A stretch of 64,000 bases of DNA from an uncultured Candidatus Nitrosopumilus sp. (lineage in GTDB: Archaea; Thermoproteota; Nitrososphaeria; Nitrososphaerales; Nitrosopumilaceae), in contig CATOSM010000001.1 of the NCBI GenBank assembly GCA_951812645.1, positions 103,560 to 167,559 of the forward strand, written 5' to 3'. The position numbers were made by a program, and so were the translations under genes. The notes under the pieces are model-generated. The model was not told the DNA's origin. It saw nothing but the letters and a program-made list of their open reading frames with translations, and made no database searches. Below, one piece after another: positions 10,079 through 22,179 of this stretch; the stretch's first letter is position 1; each line of letters starts with the position of its first letter.

Positions 10079-10183
10079 AAAACAACTCTCAAAACCAGGC
10101 AGCCTGCAACTAAGGGGTTACAGGACAAGCTACAAGTCGCTAAGCTAATAAAAAACAACTCTCAAAACCAGGCAGCCTGCAAC
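10075..10183 (-). CRISPR. Minimal CRISPR-like unit: two 36-bp repeats, one 37-nt spacer
   Basis: Perfect 36-bp repeats at 10075-10110 and 10148-10183 flank a 37-nt spacer (10111-10147). Read on the minus strand the repeat begins GTTGCAGGCTGCCTGG and contains a short palindrome (CAGGCAGCCTG). Size, spacing and position just downstream of csb2 fit a remnant type I-G array. However, three unrelated sequences in this window show the same duplication geometry, so this may be another ectopic duplication and not the true array. No third repeat is found. Confidence 0.6.
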
Positions 10184-10366
10184 CCTGTTTCCTAATTCAT
10201 TCCAGGCCCAAATTACAACCAAAAAAGACTTGGACCTGAAAAACCAGTCATCACATGTGTCTGATAAAAAACATGGCGACAGGAGGTGCAGCCCCTCGTG
10301 GAAAATTCGATGTACCGCATCTTGAGATCCAAGGATACGCTTAATTTGTTCAGCTGAACGTTTTGA

Positions 10367-10738
10367 TTGTTGACGGATTCTGAAATCTCCTTTCAATCCG
10401 AAAGAGTCTTTGTTCACAGATGGCCTCACGATCCGCCGTTATGGGGTGAGGCTGCCAAGCAGGAGATGGACGAGTCAATTAACAAAAATTCCGAAATGAA
10501 AAATATCCGCGTTTTTGATAAATCAATAAAGATTCAAAACACTGTTTTTACTGATTTGAAAAAAATTGGAATCTCAGTACCCTTCTTCAAACCCGAATGC
10601 CGAATAATCTTCGAGTCCCAATTTGGCAAACTTTTTGCACATGTTCACATCACGGTAAAATCTGAAAATTACCTTGACGTCTTCAATAAAATGATAGAAT
10701 GGCGAAAAATCAACTTCCCTGGAAATTCACAAAACTAG
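10367..10738 (+). CDS. Hypothetical protein, 123 residues
   Basis: Unrecognised. The N-terminal part ([20 protein letters not shown]) looks unrelated to the lysine-rich C-terminal part ([17 protein letters not shown]), so the frame may be a chance fusion across the end of the cas locus. It converges on the aminotransferase gene and overlaps its stop by 4 bases. No domain, signal peptide or membrane segment is evident. The preceding stretch (10184-10366) shows no gene. Confidence 0.35.
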   Translation: MLTDSEISFQSERVFVHRWPHDPPLWGEAAKQEMDESINKNSEMKNIRVFDKSIKIQNTVFTDLKKIGISVPFFKPECRIIFESQFGKLFAHVHITVKSENYLDVFNKMIEWRKINFPGNSQN

Positions 10739-12027
10739 AAATTCTCCGATGCCAGAACAATCTTTTTGATGTCTTCCTTGGAGTGTGCATCAGAGATTGC
10801 GCCCAACTTCCCTGGCAAAAAGAATATTCCGTCATGGGCAATCATCTTAAAGTGATATCTTTGGAGTGTCTGGGTGTCGCAGTTTGAGGCCTGGGCGGAA
10901 TTGGTAATCTCTGAAATTCCGTTTTGAAGAAAATGTGTCATGAATAGCGATCCTTTTCCAGTAACTGCAACTCTGCCATCAAAGGCCTTCGTGATCTCTT
11001 TTCTGGCAAATTCCCCTAGGGAGTTGATTTTTGAATAAACTGATTTTTTTGATTTCAGGCTGCTCAGGGTGGCATATCCTGTAACCATTGAGGCCGGATT
11101 TGCCGAAAACGTTCCTCCTCCTACATATGACCTCTCGGATTTTTTCTTTCCTGCTGTGTCGGCAAATCCCATTATTTCTTTTTTGCCGCACATTACCCCG
11201 ATTGCCATTCCTCCTCCCGCAATTTTGCCTAGCGTTACGATATCAGGATCCAGTTTCATCGTGGGATACAGACATCCGTATCTGAATCTAAACCCTGTAA
11301 CTATTTCATCCAGTATGAACAATGACTTGTTTTTATGAACAAACTCTTCAACTCCTTTAAGGTAATCCCGTGTTGCTGGAATGCATCCCGCTCCTCCTAA
11401 GACCGGTTCAATAATTACGCCAGCCAAATCTTTGGAATGTTTTTTTAATATTTTCAAGGATTCCTCCAAATCATTATATGGAATTGAAACAATTTTTTCC
11501 TCATTTACCATTCCACTGCTTTCTGATTCTGCAAATGGCCAACTGACACTTTTTAACAAGTCTGATGTATATCCGTGCCATCCCCCGTCGATTTTTGCAA
11601 TGATCCCTTTTCCTGTAACAGAACGTGCTAGCCTAACTGCATACATTGTAGCTTCCGTACCTGAAGTGACATAACGAATTTTTTCAGCTACTGGGACTGC
11701 TTTTGAAATTAACTCTGACAATCTTATCGTCTGCTCATTTACCGTTCCATACATCCAACTTTTCTCAATTTGTTTTTTCAAGGATTCCTTAACTTGCTTT
11801 GGCCCATGTCCTAAAATCAAACTCCAGTGTCCCATCCAATAGTCTGCATAGTCGTTGTCATCTACATCCGTCAGATTTTTTCCCGATGATTTTTTTACTA
11901 CAAACGGATATGGTTCATAGAATCGTATGTTATGAGAAACGCCATTTACGTGAAGCTTTGACGACTTTGCAAATATTTTTGCAGACGTCCTTGTCCTCTT
12001 TTTGTACTCTGCCAGATATCCATCCAA
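10735..12027 (-). CDS. Class III (PLP) aminotransferase, glutamate-1-semialdehyde aminomutase-like
   Basis: Fold-type I PLP enzyme of the HemL family. Visible elements are [16 protein letters not shown] (phosphate-binding region), [19 protein letters not shown] (aspartate contacting the PLP ring) and [12 protein letters not shown] with the Schiff-base lysine. The length of 430 residues is normal. HemL converts glutamate-1-semialdehyde to 5-aminolevulinate in tetrapyrrole synthesis. Here the N-terminal region is atypical ([16 protein letters not shown]), so a related aminomutase or aminotransferase cannot be excluded. It is transcribed away from the rRNA operon; the ATG at 12027 is preceded by an AT-rich region. 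Confidence 0.8.
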   Translation of the reverse strand: MDGYLAEYKKRTRTSAKIFAKSSKLHVNGVSHNIRFYEPYPFVVKKSSGKNLTDVDDNDYADYWMGHWSLILGHGPKQVKESLKKQIEKSWMYGTVNEQTIRLSELISKAVPVAEKIRYVTSGTEATMYAVRLARSVTGKGIIAKIDGGWHGYTSDLLKSVSWPFAESESSGMVNEEKIVSIPYNDLEESLKILKKHSKDLAGVIIEPVLGGAGCIPATRDYLKGVEEFVHKNKSLFILDEIVTGFRFRYGCLYPTMKLDPDIVTLGKIAGGGMAIGVMCGKKEIMGFADTAGKKKSERSYVGGGTFSANPASMVTGYATLSSLKSKKSVYSKINSLGEFARKEITKAFDGRVAVTGKGSLFMTHFLQNGISEITNSAQASNCDTQTLQRYHFKMIAHDGIFFLPGKLGAISDAHSKEDIKKIVLASENF

Positions 12028-12155
12028 AAGTAATTTTTAAAATCAGATCTGCCATTTTAACTATTGACAAGTTTTTGGGATTGCCTGATTCTAGCCGTGA
12101 AAAATATGTAATTTTTACAATATTTTGACACGATCAGGCATAATTTCACGTATGG

Positions 12156-12164
12156 TTTATATGG
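12156..12164 (+). promoter_or_regulatory. Candidate TATA box of the rRNA operon
   Basis: TTTATATGG is the best archaeal TATA-like sequence in the 353-base region between the aminotransferase start and 16S. It would place transcription start near 12190, leaving a leader that contains the 16S processing stem. This is inferred from motif and position only; the rest of 12028-12380 shows no gene. Confidence 0.4.
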
Positions 12165-12305
12165 ATTCTGGCCTTGACTGCTTTTGCATACGTAACGCAA
12201 TAGGCGGCGCTCGTGATGAAGTATGGCAAGATGCCACTTTGTGATTCATGGGCCTCCAGTTACGCATACAAAAATGAGGATTTGATCAAGTGATCAATAT
12301 CTGAG

Positions 12306-12328
12306 ATGTGAAGATTATGTGCATCCGT
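12306..12328 (+). other. 16S precursor processing stem, 5' arm
   Basis: Pairs with 13868-13890: both arms are complementary except for a central 3-base GTG/GTG offset (ATTATGTGCATCC against GGATGTGCATAAT). This is the bulge-helix-bulge arrangement cleaved by archaeal tRNA-splicing endonuclease during 16S maturation. Confidence 0.8.
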
Positions 12329-12380
12329 CAATTCCAAATAAAGTACAAATGTACTTCAATAATCAAAATCATAAATTCAG

Positions 12381-13853
<1,473 letters not shown>

Positions 13854-13867
13854 GACATGGAAAGTGT

Positions 13868-13890
13868 ACGGATGTGCATAATCTTCACAT
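13868..13890 (+). other. 16S precursor processing stem, 3' arm
   Basis: Reverse complement of 12306-12328 apart from the central bulge; see the 5' arm. It lies 15 bases after the mature 16S end. Confidence 0.8.
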
Positions 13891-13966
13891 TGAATCATCG
13901 ATGCAATGCATCACCAAAAGTGATGTATGAAGGATGTAGCGGGCTCCCTGTCAGGGGACTTGCAAT

Positions 13967-13982
13967 GATCGTCGTGCATAGT
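13967..13982 (+). other. 23S precursor processing stem, 5' arm
   Basis: GATCGTCGTGCATAGT pairs with ACTATGCGCGATGATC at 17013-17028. The pairing continues inward (ATGTGGCTGAA with TTCAGCCACTTACAT), leading into helix 1 of 23S. No tRNA lies in the 16S-23S spacer. Confidence 0.75.
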
Positions 13983-14004
13983 CGTGTAATATGTGGCTGA
14001 ATAT

Positions 14005-16995
<2,991 letters not shown>

Positions 16996-17012
16996 CAGCC
17001 ACTTACATAGAG

Positions 17013-17028
17013 ACTATGCGCGATGATC
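17013..17028 (+). other. 23S precursor processing stem, 3' arm
   Basis: Pairs with 13967-13982 to close the 23S precursor helix. The following 17029-17182 holds no gene; ACTTGTACGATGATTTC and short AT-rich runs there may include the transcript end. Confidence 0.7.
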
Positions 17029-17182
17029 ATATTCACATCATCAAGTGGAACACATGCACGACTTGTACGATGATTTCATTTTAAATCACACACAGCGTAA
17101 GCCATGCACGACTTTTTTACATTGTAACTGAAAATAGCAGGCAACAGGCCGTATTGTGTCAAACGAATTTTTTTACTATGTC

Positions 17183-17917
17183 ATGAGTGTTGGAACCTCA
17201 AAAGGAAAAGAACCACAAGAGCGTCTTGAAAAATTAGAAAAACAACTTTTAGAACAAAATGAAAGCCTGCTGAGACAGAAAAAAGTGACGACCTTGTAAA
17301 ATCTGAACGACTTGCAGCCATTGGAACAATGGCAGGCCGTGTAGCGCATGACTTGAAAAACCCATTGACTACCATGGAAACATATGCTGATATGCTAACC
17401 CCAGCGATTCTCTCAAAACTTGAACCTAAAGATAAAGAGAAGCGGTCTGGATTACAAAATTCCATCTTTGATGTGAACGGAATCATCGAAGACGTTTTAG
17501 ATTTTGCAAAAACAACCGAAATCAAAAAACAAGGTGCTTCCACCTTGAGCATCCTGCGCCTTTCTACGGATCATGTTGAAACAAACTATGAAATTACAAT
17601 TAGTCTTCCTGAAAACGACGTTGCTTTTCTATGTGATGCAAGAAAAATTGAGGGCGTAGTTGCAAATTTGCCAAACAATGCTGTTCAAGCCTTAGACGGG
17701 CAAGGCAAAATCGGTGCTGAAATTGACTCTGATGCTGAAAATATCACAGCAAGGATTCGGGACTGGAATCTCCGATGGGAATGTGGCTAAAATCTTTGAG
17801 CCTGTGTTTACTACGAAAAAGACTGGTACTGGATTAGTAATTTGTAAAAGTACCATTGAACAACATGGTGGAAACGTGTCTGTAAGTACCAAACCCACTA
17901 CGTTCGTCACCGTGTAG
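17183..17917 (+). pseudogene. Sensor histidine kinase, frameshifted
   Basis: Coiled-coil start (ERLEKLEKQLLEQNESLL), dimerisation/phosphoacceptor H-box GRVAHDLKNPLTTM, N-box-like PNNAVQAL, then SDGNVAKIFEPVFTTKKTGTGL and IEQHGGNVSV of the ATP-lid region. It lacks any transmembrane segment, so it would be a cytoplasmic kinase. Frame changes occur at the A6 run 17279-17284 and again near 17760, where a few residues of the DxGxG motif are also missing. No response regulator is adjacent. It is either a recent pseudogene or affected by sequence errors; the motifs themselves are well kept. Confidence 0.75.
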
Positions 17918-18084
17918 CCTGGAAAATATATCCTGCTCTTCTGACTCTATCTTTTTGCAACCCTTTTGGTAATCCTGGCCACCATTCTTTTTGATTCTCG
18001 GACACTGGAAAAAAGTCCTTTTGTATCTGATAGATCTGCTGGTTAATTCTTCAAAGCAACAATTAAAGAAAATATGACAAAAAC

Positions 18085-18546
18085 CTAATCCTTCAAATGC
18101 GCTGTGCCTGAACCGTCCTCTCTTTCTTTGATTTTGATAATTATCGTATCTCCCAATTTATTGAAAATCCTTTGGCGTTTTTGATTTGTCAATATCCGAC
18201 CAACTATGACATCAATTGGCAACAGAAACGATTTCCCAAAACTGCTTAGGATAATCCCTTTCAAACTTGGTTTTCCTCCTTTTAATGAAACCACTTTCAA
18301 ATTTAGGATCTTTTTACCGATGCTTTGACCTGTTTTGTATTCTAAAATTATCCAATATGCCAAAAATAAAGCACTTGCTGGAATGTACTGTGTATTTTCA
18401 GCCCATATGCCTCCGTCTGATTCATAGTATGTCGTACCAAACACTAGAAAAACCATTGCAGTTGAAACGGTTGAAATTATAATAAAATCAACAATCCATG
18501 CAAAAAATCGATCAGTCCATTTTGCCAAGATCAATTCGGAATCCAC
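18085..18546 (-). CDS. RDD-family membrane protein
   Basis: 153 residues with an N-terminal WTDRFFAWIVDFIIISTVST segment carrying the R..D...D-type pattern, two clear transmembrane helices (about residues 15-37 and 55-70) and the family segment GQSIGKKILNLKVV. RDD proteins are small integral membrane proteins; some act in ion or solute transport, but the substrate here is unknown. It stands alone, convergent with the kinase remnant. The stretch 17918-18084 shows no gene. Confidence 0.75.
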   Translation of the reverse strand: MDSELILAKWTDRFFAWIVDFIIISTVSTAMVFLVFGTTYYESDGGIWAENTQYIPASALFLAYWIILEYKTGQSIGKKILNLKVVSLKGGKPSLKGIILSSFGKSFLLPIDVIVGRILTNQKRQRIFNKLGDTIIIKIKEREDGSGTAHLKD

Positions 18547-18652
18547 CTTCTTTCTGATTCCACTAATTATTACAAATTAATAAAACGTGCTAATCATTGG
18601 CTAACACCTGTTCCAACATAGTAAATTTATCACGATGCATCTGTCATGAATT

Positions 18653-18781
18653 ATGAAAGCAAAATTTGCAATCTCGTGTGTATCTTGTGGGGATAAGATC
18701 CAACCTGGAAAAGAAATTTCAAAAAATAAAGATGAAAACTGGGTCCATAAACCTGTTGAAGACTCTGAAGGCTTGCCTTAG
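18653..18781 (+). CDS. Small CxxC protein, 42 residues
   Basis: MKAKFAISCVSCGDKIQPGK then KNKDENWVHKP. The CVSCG pair is half of a zinc-ribbon, and the sequence resembles the start of PARP-type or small zinc-binding thaumarchaeal proteins; the function is unknown. The start is the ATG at 18653 in an AT-rich context with no Shine-Dalgarno, as expected for a leaderless archaeal gene. It is followed 40 bases later by the methyltransferase. Confidence 0.55.
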   Translation: MKAKFAISCVSCGDKIQPGKEISKNKDENWVHKPVEDSEGLP

Positions 18782-18821
18782 AAATTAATAGTCTGATCTC
18801 CAAATCTTTTTAGAACTATCT

Positions 18822-19655
18822 TTGGTAGCGATAAACCCCCTCGATCTATTTTTATGGACTTTTAGAAGAAATGAAAAAGACGTAGTCAATCTCTACACTT
18901 CTTTGTCTCCTGTTATGCAATCAGCTACTGGTGGCAATATGCTGAATTTTGGCTTTTGGTCCAAGGATCACGCTGATCCTATGTCTGCGCAAAGCAATCT
19001 CTGTATGGTTTTTGCAGATATGGCCGATCTGTCTTCTGCAACAACCGTTGTTGATGTTGGCAGCGGTTTGGGGGCCCCCTCTAAATTATGGCGAGACGAG
19101 TTTCCTAACGCCCGTCTGTATGCCGTAAATATTAATTTCGACCAATTGGTTTGCTCTGGCTCTGAAAAAAACATTGAATTCTTGAATTCCACATCTGCAA
19201 AATTACCCTTTTCAGATGCCTCAGTTGATCGTGTTTTGGCATTGGAGTCTGCTCAGCATTTCAAACCCTTGTCTGATTTTGTCTCTGAATCTAAACGAGT
19301 TTTAAAAAAATCCGGTCTTCTTGTTGTGGCCGTTCCAGTAACTGTAAACGATTCTTCTATTGGTAAATTAGGACTGTTGAAATTTACTTGGTCTTCAGAA
19401 CATTATGCTATTGACTATCTGAAAAATTTGATCACTTCTTTTGGGTTTATAATTTCTGAAGAAAAATTAATTGGTTCAAACGTATATGATCCTCTTGCTG
19501 ATTACTATTCTGCAAATAGGAATGCACTTAAAGTTGAAATTCTAAAAAACTATTCTTCATATGTTGAAAAAATACTGTTCAAATCTATTCAAAAAATGAA
19601 AAAAGCATCTGAAGACAACGTTATTGAATACATTTTGTTAAAATGTCATTTGTGA
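18822..19655 (+). CDS. SAM-dependent methyltransferase (class I)
   Basis: 277 residues with the Rossmann motif I VVDVGSGLGAPS, acidic motif II region (LYAVNINFDQL), motif III-like ASVDRVLALESAQHF and an RVLKKSGLLVVAVP post-motif. The pattern LNFGFWS before motif I and ESAQHF after it resemble the tocopherol/sarcosine-type small-molecule methyltransferases. The substrate is unknown. The frame opens with TTG at 18822; no better start is seen. It lies just upstream of an IS inserted 15 bases after its stop. Confidence 0.75.
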   Translation: MVAINPLDLFLWTFRRNEKDVVNLYTSLSPVMQSATGGNMLNFGFWSKDHADPMSAQSNLCMVFADMADLSSATTVVDVGSGLGAPSKLWRDEFPNARLYAVNINFDQLVCSGSEKNIEFLNSTSAKLPFSDASVDRVLALESAQHFKPLSDFVSESKRVLKKSGLLVVAVPVTVNDSSIGKLGLLKFTWSSEHYAIDYLKNLITSFGFIISEEKLIGSNVYDPLADYYSANRNALKVEILKNYSSYVEKILFKSIQKMKKASEDNVIEYILLKCHL

Positions 19656-19670
19656 CCATACCTTGATTAT

Positions 19671-20541
19671 TAACTCATCTTAAAACCCTGCAATACGTCA
19701 AAAATGACGCAATGCTAACCGACCCGGGATAGTTTCCCGCGTTTCTTTCATGTCTTGTTCTGTGAAACCCGTTTTTCAGCCATGCAAAGAACCTCTCCAC
19801 CACAAACCTTGTCCTGTTGTAATTGTCCTTGCCTGCATCATCATCTGCAGTCTTGCTGTTTTTTCTAAAAGGAATGCACGGAATGATGTTTCTTGATCTT
19901 GCATAACTGCGGATTGGTTTTGAATCGTATCCCTTGCCTGCATAGACTGAAACCATCTGTTCGATCATGGAATCATCTGCAAAATCCGAAATTGATTCCA
20001 TCACGTCTGCAAATTTCGTACTGTCGTGAATGTCTGCAGGACTCATTACAACTGATATTGGCAGGCCGGTACCATCCACTGCAACATGTAATTTTGTGCC
20101 CGTAACTCTCTTGAACCCGTCAAATCCGATCACGTCGCCCCTTTTTTAGAGGGAACTGGCGATGAATCAATCGATGTTTTTCCCAGGTTGATTTTTCCTT
20201 GTCTGTGTGCGGATTTGATTGCATGCCCCAAAATCTTTTTCCATATGCCAAACTCCTGCCATCTTCTTGGCCTTGGATTGGCAGCTGAGTCATCACCGCA
20301 TGTTTTTGGCATCTTACTCCATCCGCATCCGGAAACCAACACGCAGATGATTCAATTTAAAACCGTTCGGTCATTGCTTCTTGGGCGTCCTGTGGCGGCA
20401 GGTTTTGGCAGCAACGGCTCTATCATGTCCCGTTGTCTGTCTGTTATCTCGGTGAATTTCATGTACAGTTTGGAAACTAATGGTTCATGGATCCAAATGA
20501 TCATCAAATATTGTCCAAATGGTTAGTTTTAAGATAAGTTG
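19671..20541 (-). mobile_element. IS5-like element, family 1, copy B
   Basis: 871 bp, ends AACTCATCTTAAAACC (from 19672) and complement AACTTATCTTAAAAC (to 20540). A 3-bp direct repeat TAT flanks it (19668-19670 and 20542-20544), which I take as the target duplication. It is the same family as 4583-5457 and 57175-58046. Confidence 0.85.
19675..20440 (-). pseudogene. IS5-family transposase, copy B
   Basis: The C-terminal frame (20133 down to 19675; IGFDGFKRVTGTKLHVAVDG to CRVLR) is intact, with YAGKGYDSKP and RFVVERFFAWLKNGF. The N-terminal frame is open from 20342 and contains GCGWSKMPKTCGDD and SPVPSKKGAT, but a TGA just upstream (in VLN-stop-II, near 20360) interrupts the N-terminal LLPKPA region. 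The two frames meet at an A6G4 run (about 20145-20154), the same place as in the other copies, consistent with -1 frameshifting. The nonsense codon makes this copy probably inactive. Confidence 0.75.
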
Positions 20542-20576
20542 TATGTAAATAATTATTTTTTAAATAAAAAAAGAGG

Positions 20577-20748
20577 GGGTTATTGAAGATCAAATATCTC
20601 TCTAACATTTTCCCATTTACTAAATACTTTGTAACGATTTTGGTCTGTATCGTGTGGTGAATCTTTACACCAAGACGTATTGGTTACATTAACAGAGACG
20701 ACTGGTTTTTTGTCATTTATAACAAATTCACAAACTCCACCTTCCTGC
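20577..20748 (-). pseudogene. 3' fragment of an unknown gene cut by an IS
   Basis: About 56 C-terminal residues are open (QQEGGVCEFVINDKKPVVSV, later SWCKDSPHD, ending FDLQ-stop). There is no start codon; the upstream part is replaced by the truncated left end of the IS at about 20745. The product is unrecognised. Confidence 0.5.
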
Positions 20749-20761
20749 TGATGTATCTTTC

Positions 20762-21627
20762 ATGATTCACAAAGAAATGTCAGACACTCAATGGGACACA
20801 GTTGCATCACATATGCCAAAACCTGCAAAAACTGGCAGGCCAGGATGCAATGACAGAAACACAATCAACGGAATATTGTTTGTCCTAACAACCGGCTGCA
20901 GGTGGGCAGACATGCCAGACAGATACGGTTCAAAATCCACCGCGCATCTGAGATTCTCAGAGCTGCAGCAAAAGGGAATATGGAAAAGGATTCTGTCAGG
21001 TAGCAAAACGCCTGCAACCATTGTGAACATTCTGATGCAGCAAAAGGGAATATGGAAAAGGATTCTATCAGGACTGATAAAATCGGCACACAGACAGGGA
21101 AAAATCAGCCTGCAAAAAATATCGATTGATTCATCGTCAGTTGCCGCCAAAAAAGGGGGGACAAAATAGGATATGACGGGTTCAGGAAGATCCTGGGCAC
21201 AAAGATTCACGCTGCAGTAGACGGGACAGGACTGCCAATCCCAATCAGGGCCAGCCCTGCAAATGTCCATGACAGTACAAAATTCATTGGTGTGTCAGAA
21301 GACATCTCAGAACCTGCAGATGATGGTTTGATACGGCAGATCACCTCAGCGTATGCCGACAGGGGATACGATGCGGCATGCATCAGAAACTATCTGGGAT
21401 GCCATGGGATTGACTGTTGCATTCCATACAAAAAGAACTCAAAGAACGTTGCACAGAACAGGAATCAAAGACATCATGGCAAGACAAGGTTTGTCGTAGA
21501 GCGGTTCCTTGCCTGGCTCAAATACGGACTTTACGGGACGGCAGTCAGATGCGAAGGGAACTGTGATGACTGTCTTGGATTTGTGTATCTGGCATGCGTC
21601 ATGACGTATTGGAGGGTTTTAGGATAA
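20762..21627 (+). CDS. IS5-family transposase, family 2, with -1 frameshift site
   Basis: N-terminal frame 20762-21169 (MSDTQWDTVASHMPKPAKTG, GCRWADMPDRYGS, KISIDSSSVAAKKGG) and C-terminal frame about 21150-21627 (GYDGFRKILGTKIHAAVDG, YADRGYDAACI, RFVVERFLAWLKYGL). They overlap at an A6G6 run (about 21150), where a -1 shift on A AAA AAG gives the continuous KKGGDKIGYDGF expected for the family. DDE residues lie in SIDSS, YADRGYD and VVER. A 24-codon in-frame insertion (QQKGIWKRILSG duplicated) makes activity doubtful. It could mobilise related units in trans if functional. Confidence 0.75.
20965..21072. repeat. 36-bp duplication around a 36-nt insert in a transposase gene
   Basis: Copies at 20965-21000 and 21037-21072 (start GCAGCAAAAGGG, end GTCAGG/ATCAGG, one mismatch) flank 36 nt (21001-21036). 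The related IS at 53067-53944 has a single copy of the segment and no insert, so the ancestral state is known: one event added a 36-bp duplicate plus 36 nt of foreign sequence. Confidence 0.9.
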
Positions 21628-21966
21628 GTTCACAGGAAAAAAGAATGTTCATTGGTGCATGCTGCGTATAAAATACGTCAAGGAAGAAAAGTTTTATTTT
21701 TTAGTAACAAATTAAAAATTCCTCTAACAGTCGAACCAATCAAAACATGTACATGAAAAAATTTTAAAACTTTTTTTAGGCCAATTCTGTTGCAATGACG
21801 GGCTGATCCCAAAACCGGCCATTCGGGCAGTTTCCGATGACCGTCTGGAATCTGTCCATCGCCAAACACAGTACGTTCTCATGAAATTTCAAGGGCCGGC
21901 AGATTCACAATGCGTGCAGCGTGGAATCATTATCAGGCGGTGCTGGATGAGCATGGTACGGCACAT

Positions 21967-22078
21967 CCTGACGTGAGACGATTTCATACCGGGGGGCAAA
22001 ACCATGGTCGGGGCAACACGCTTGCCGATGGGCGTGGTAACCTGACGTGAGACGATTTCATACCGGGGGGCAAAACCA
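21967..22078. repeat. 38-bp duplication around a 36-nt insert in the U1 leader
   Basis: Perfect 38-bp copies at 21967-22004 and 22041-22078 (start CCTGACGTGAGACG, end GCAAAACCA) flank 36 nt (22005-22040). Unit U3 has one copy of the homologous segment (about 61412-61449) with no insert, so U1 gained the duplicate and the 36 nt. Confidence 0.9.
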
Positions 22079-22149
22079 GCATCCGGACAGATCAGGCCAG
22101 AATGTATTGCAGTTGAATCAAAAACAAATAGCCTCTGCGGAACCAACGG

Positions 22150-22157
22150 TTTATTAA
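22150..22157 (+). promoter_or_regulatory. TATA box for a leaderless beta-helix transcript (U1)
   Basis: TTTATTAA ends 22 bases before the ATG at 22180. The same box and spacing recur in U2 (38409-38416) and U3 (61520-61527), within a conserved block, fitting transcription starting at the start codon. Confidence 0.55.
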
Positions 22158-22179
22158 CCCCACTGATCACAGGTATTCC

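Larger units (their letters stand above)
20745..21630 (+). mobile_element. IS5-like element, family 2, copy D (left end missing)
   Basis: Homologous to 53067-53944. The right terminal repeat (complement AACTTATCCTAAAACC) ends at 21630. The left terminal repeat present in copy E is absent: homology starts abruptly at CTGCTGATGTATC (about 20745). This copy carries an extra 72 bp inside the transposase gene (see 20965-21072). Confidence 0.8.

Noticed and set aside
10263..10298. Possible third CRISPR repeat beginning ATAAAAAACA
   Set aside because: Only the first 10 bases match the 36-bp repeat and the distance from the second repeat (115 bp start to start) does not fit the 73-bp period.
12028..12380. 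Possible tRNA or small RNA before 16S
   Set aside because: No cloverleaf can be drawn; the only structured part is the 16S processing stem.
21967..22078. Ordinary CRISPR array in the U1 leader
   Set aside because: The 'repeat' is a unique leader sequence present once in U3, with no cas genes nearby, so it is a duplication and not an array.
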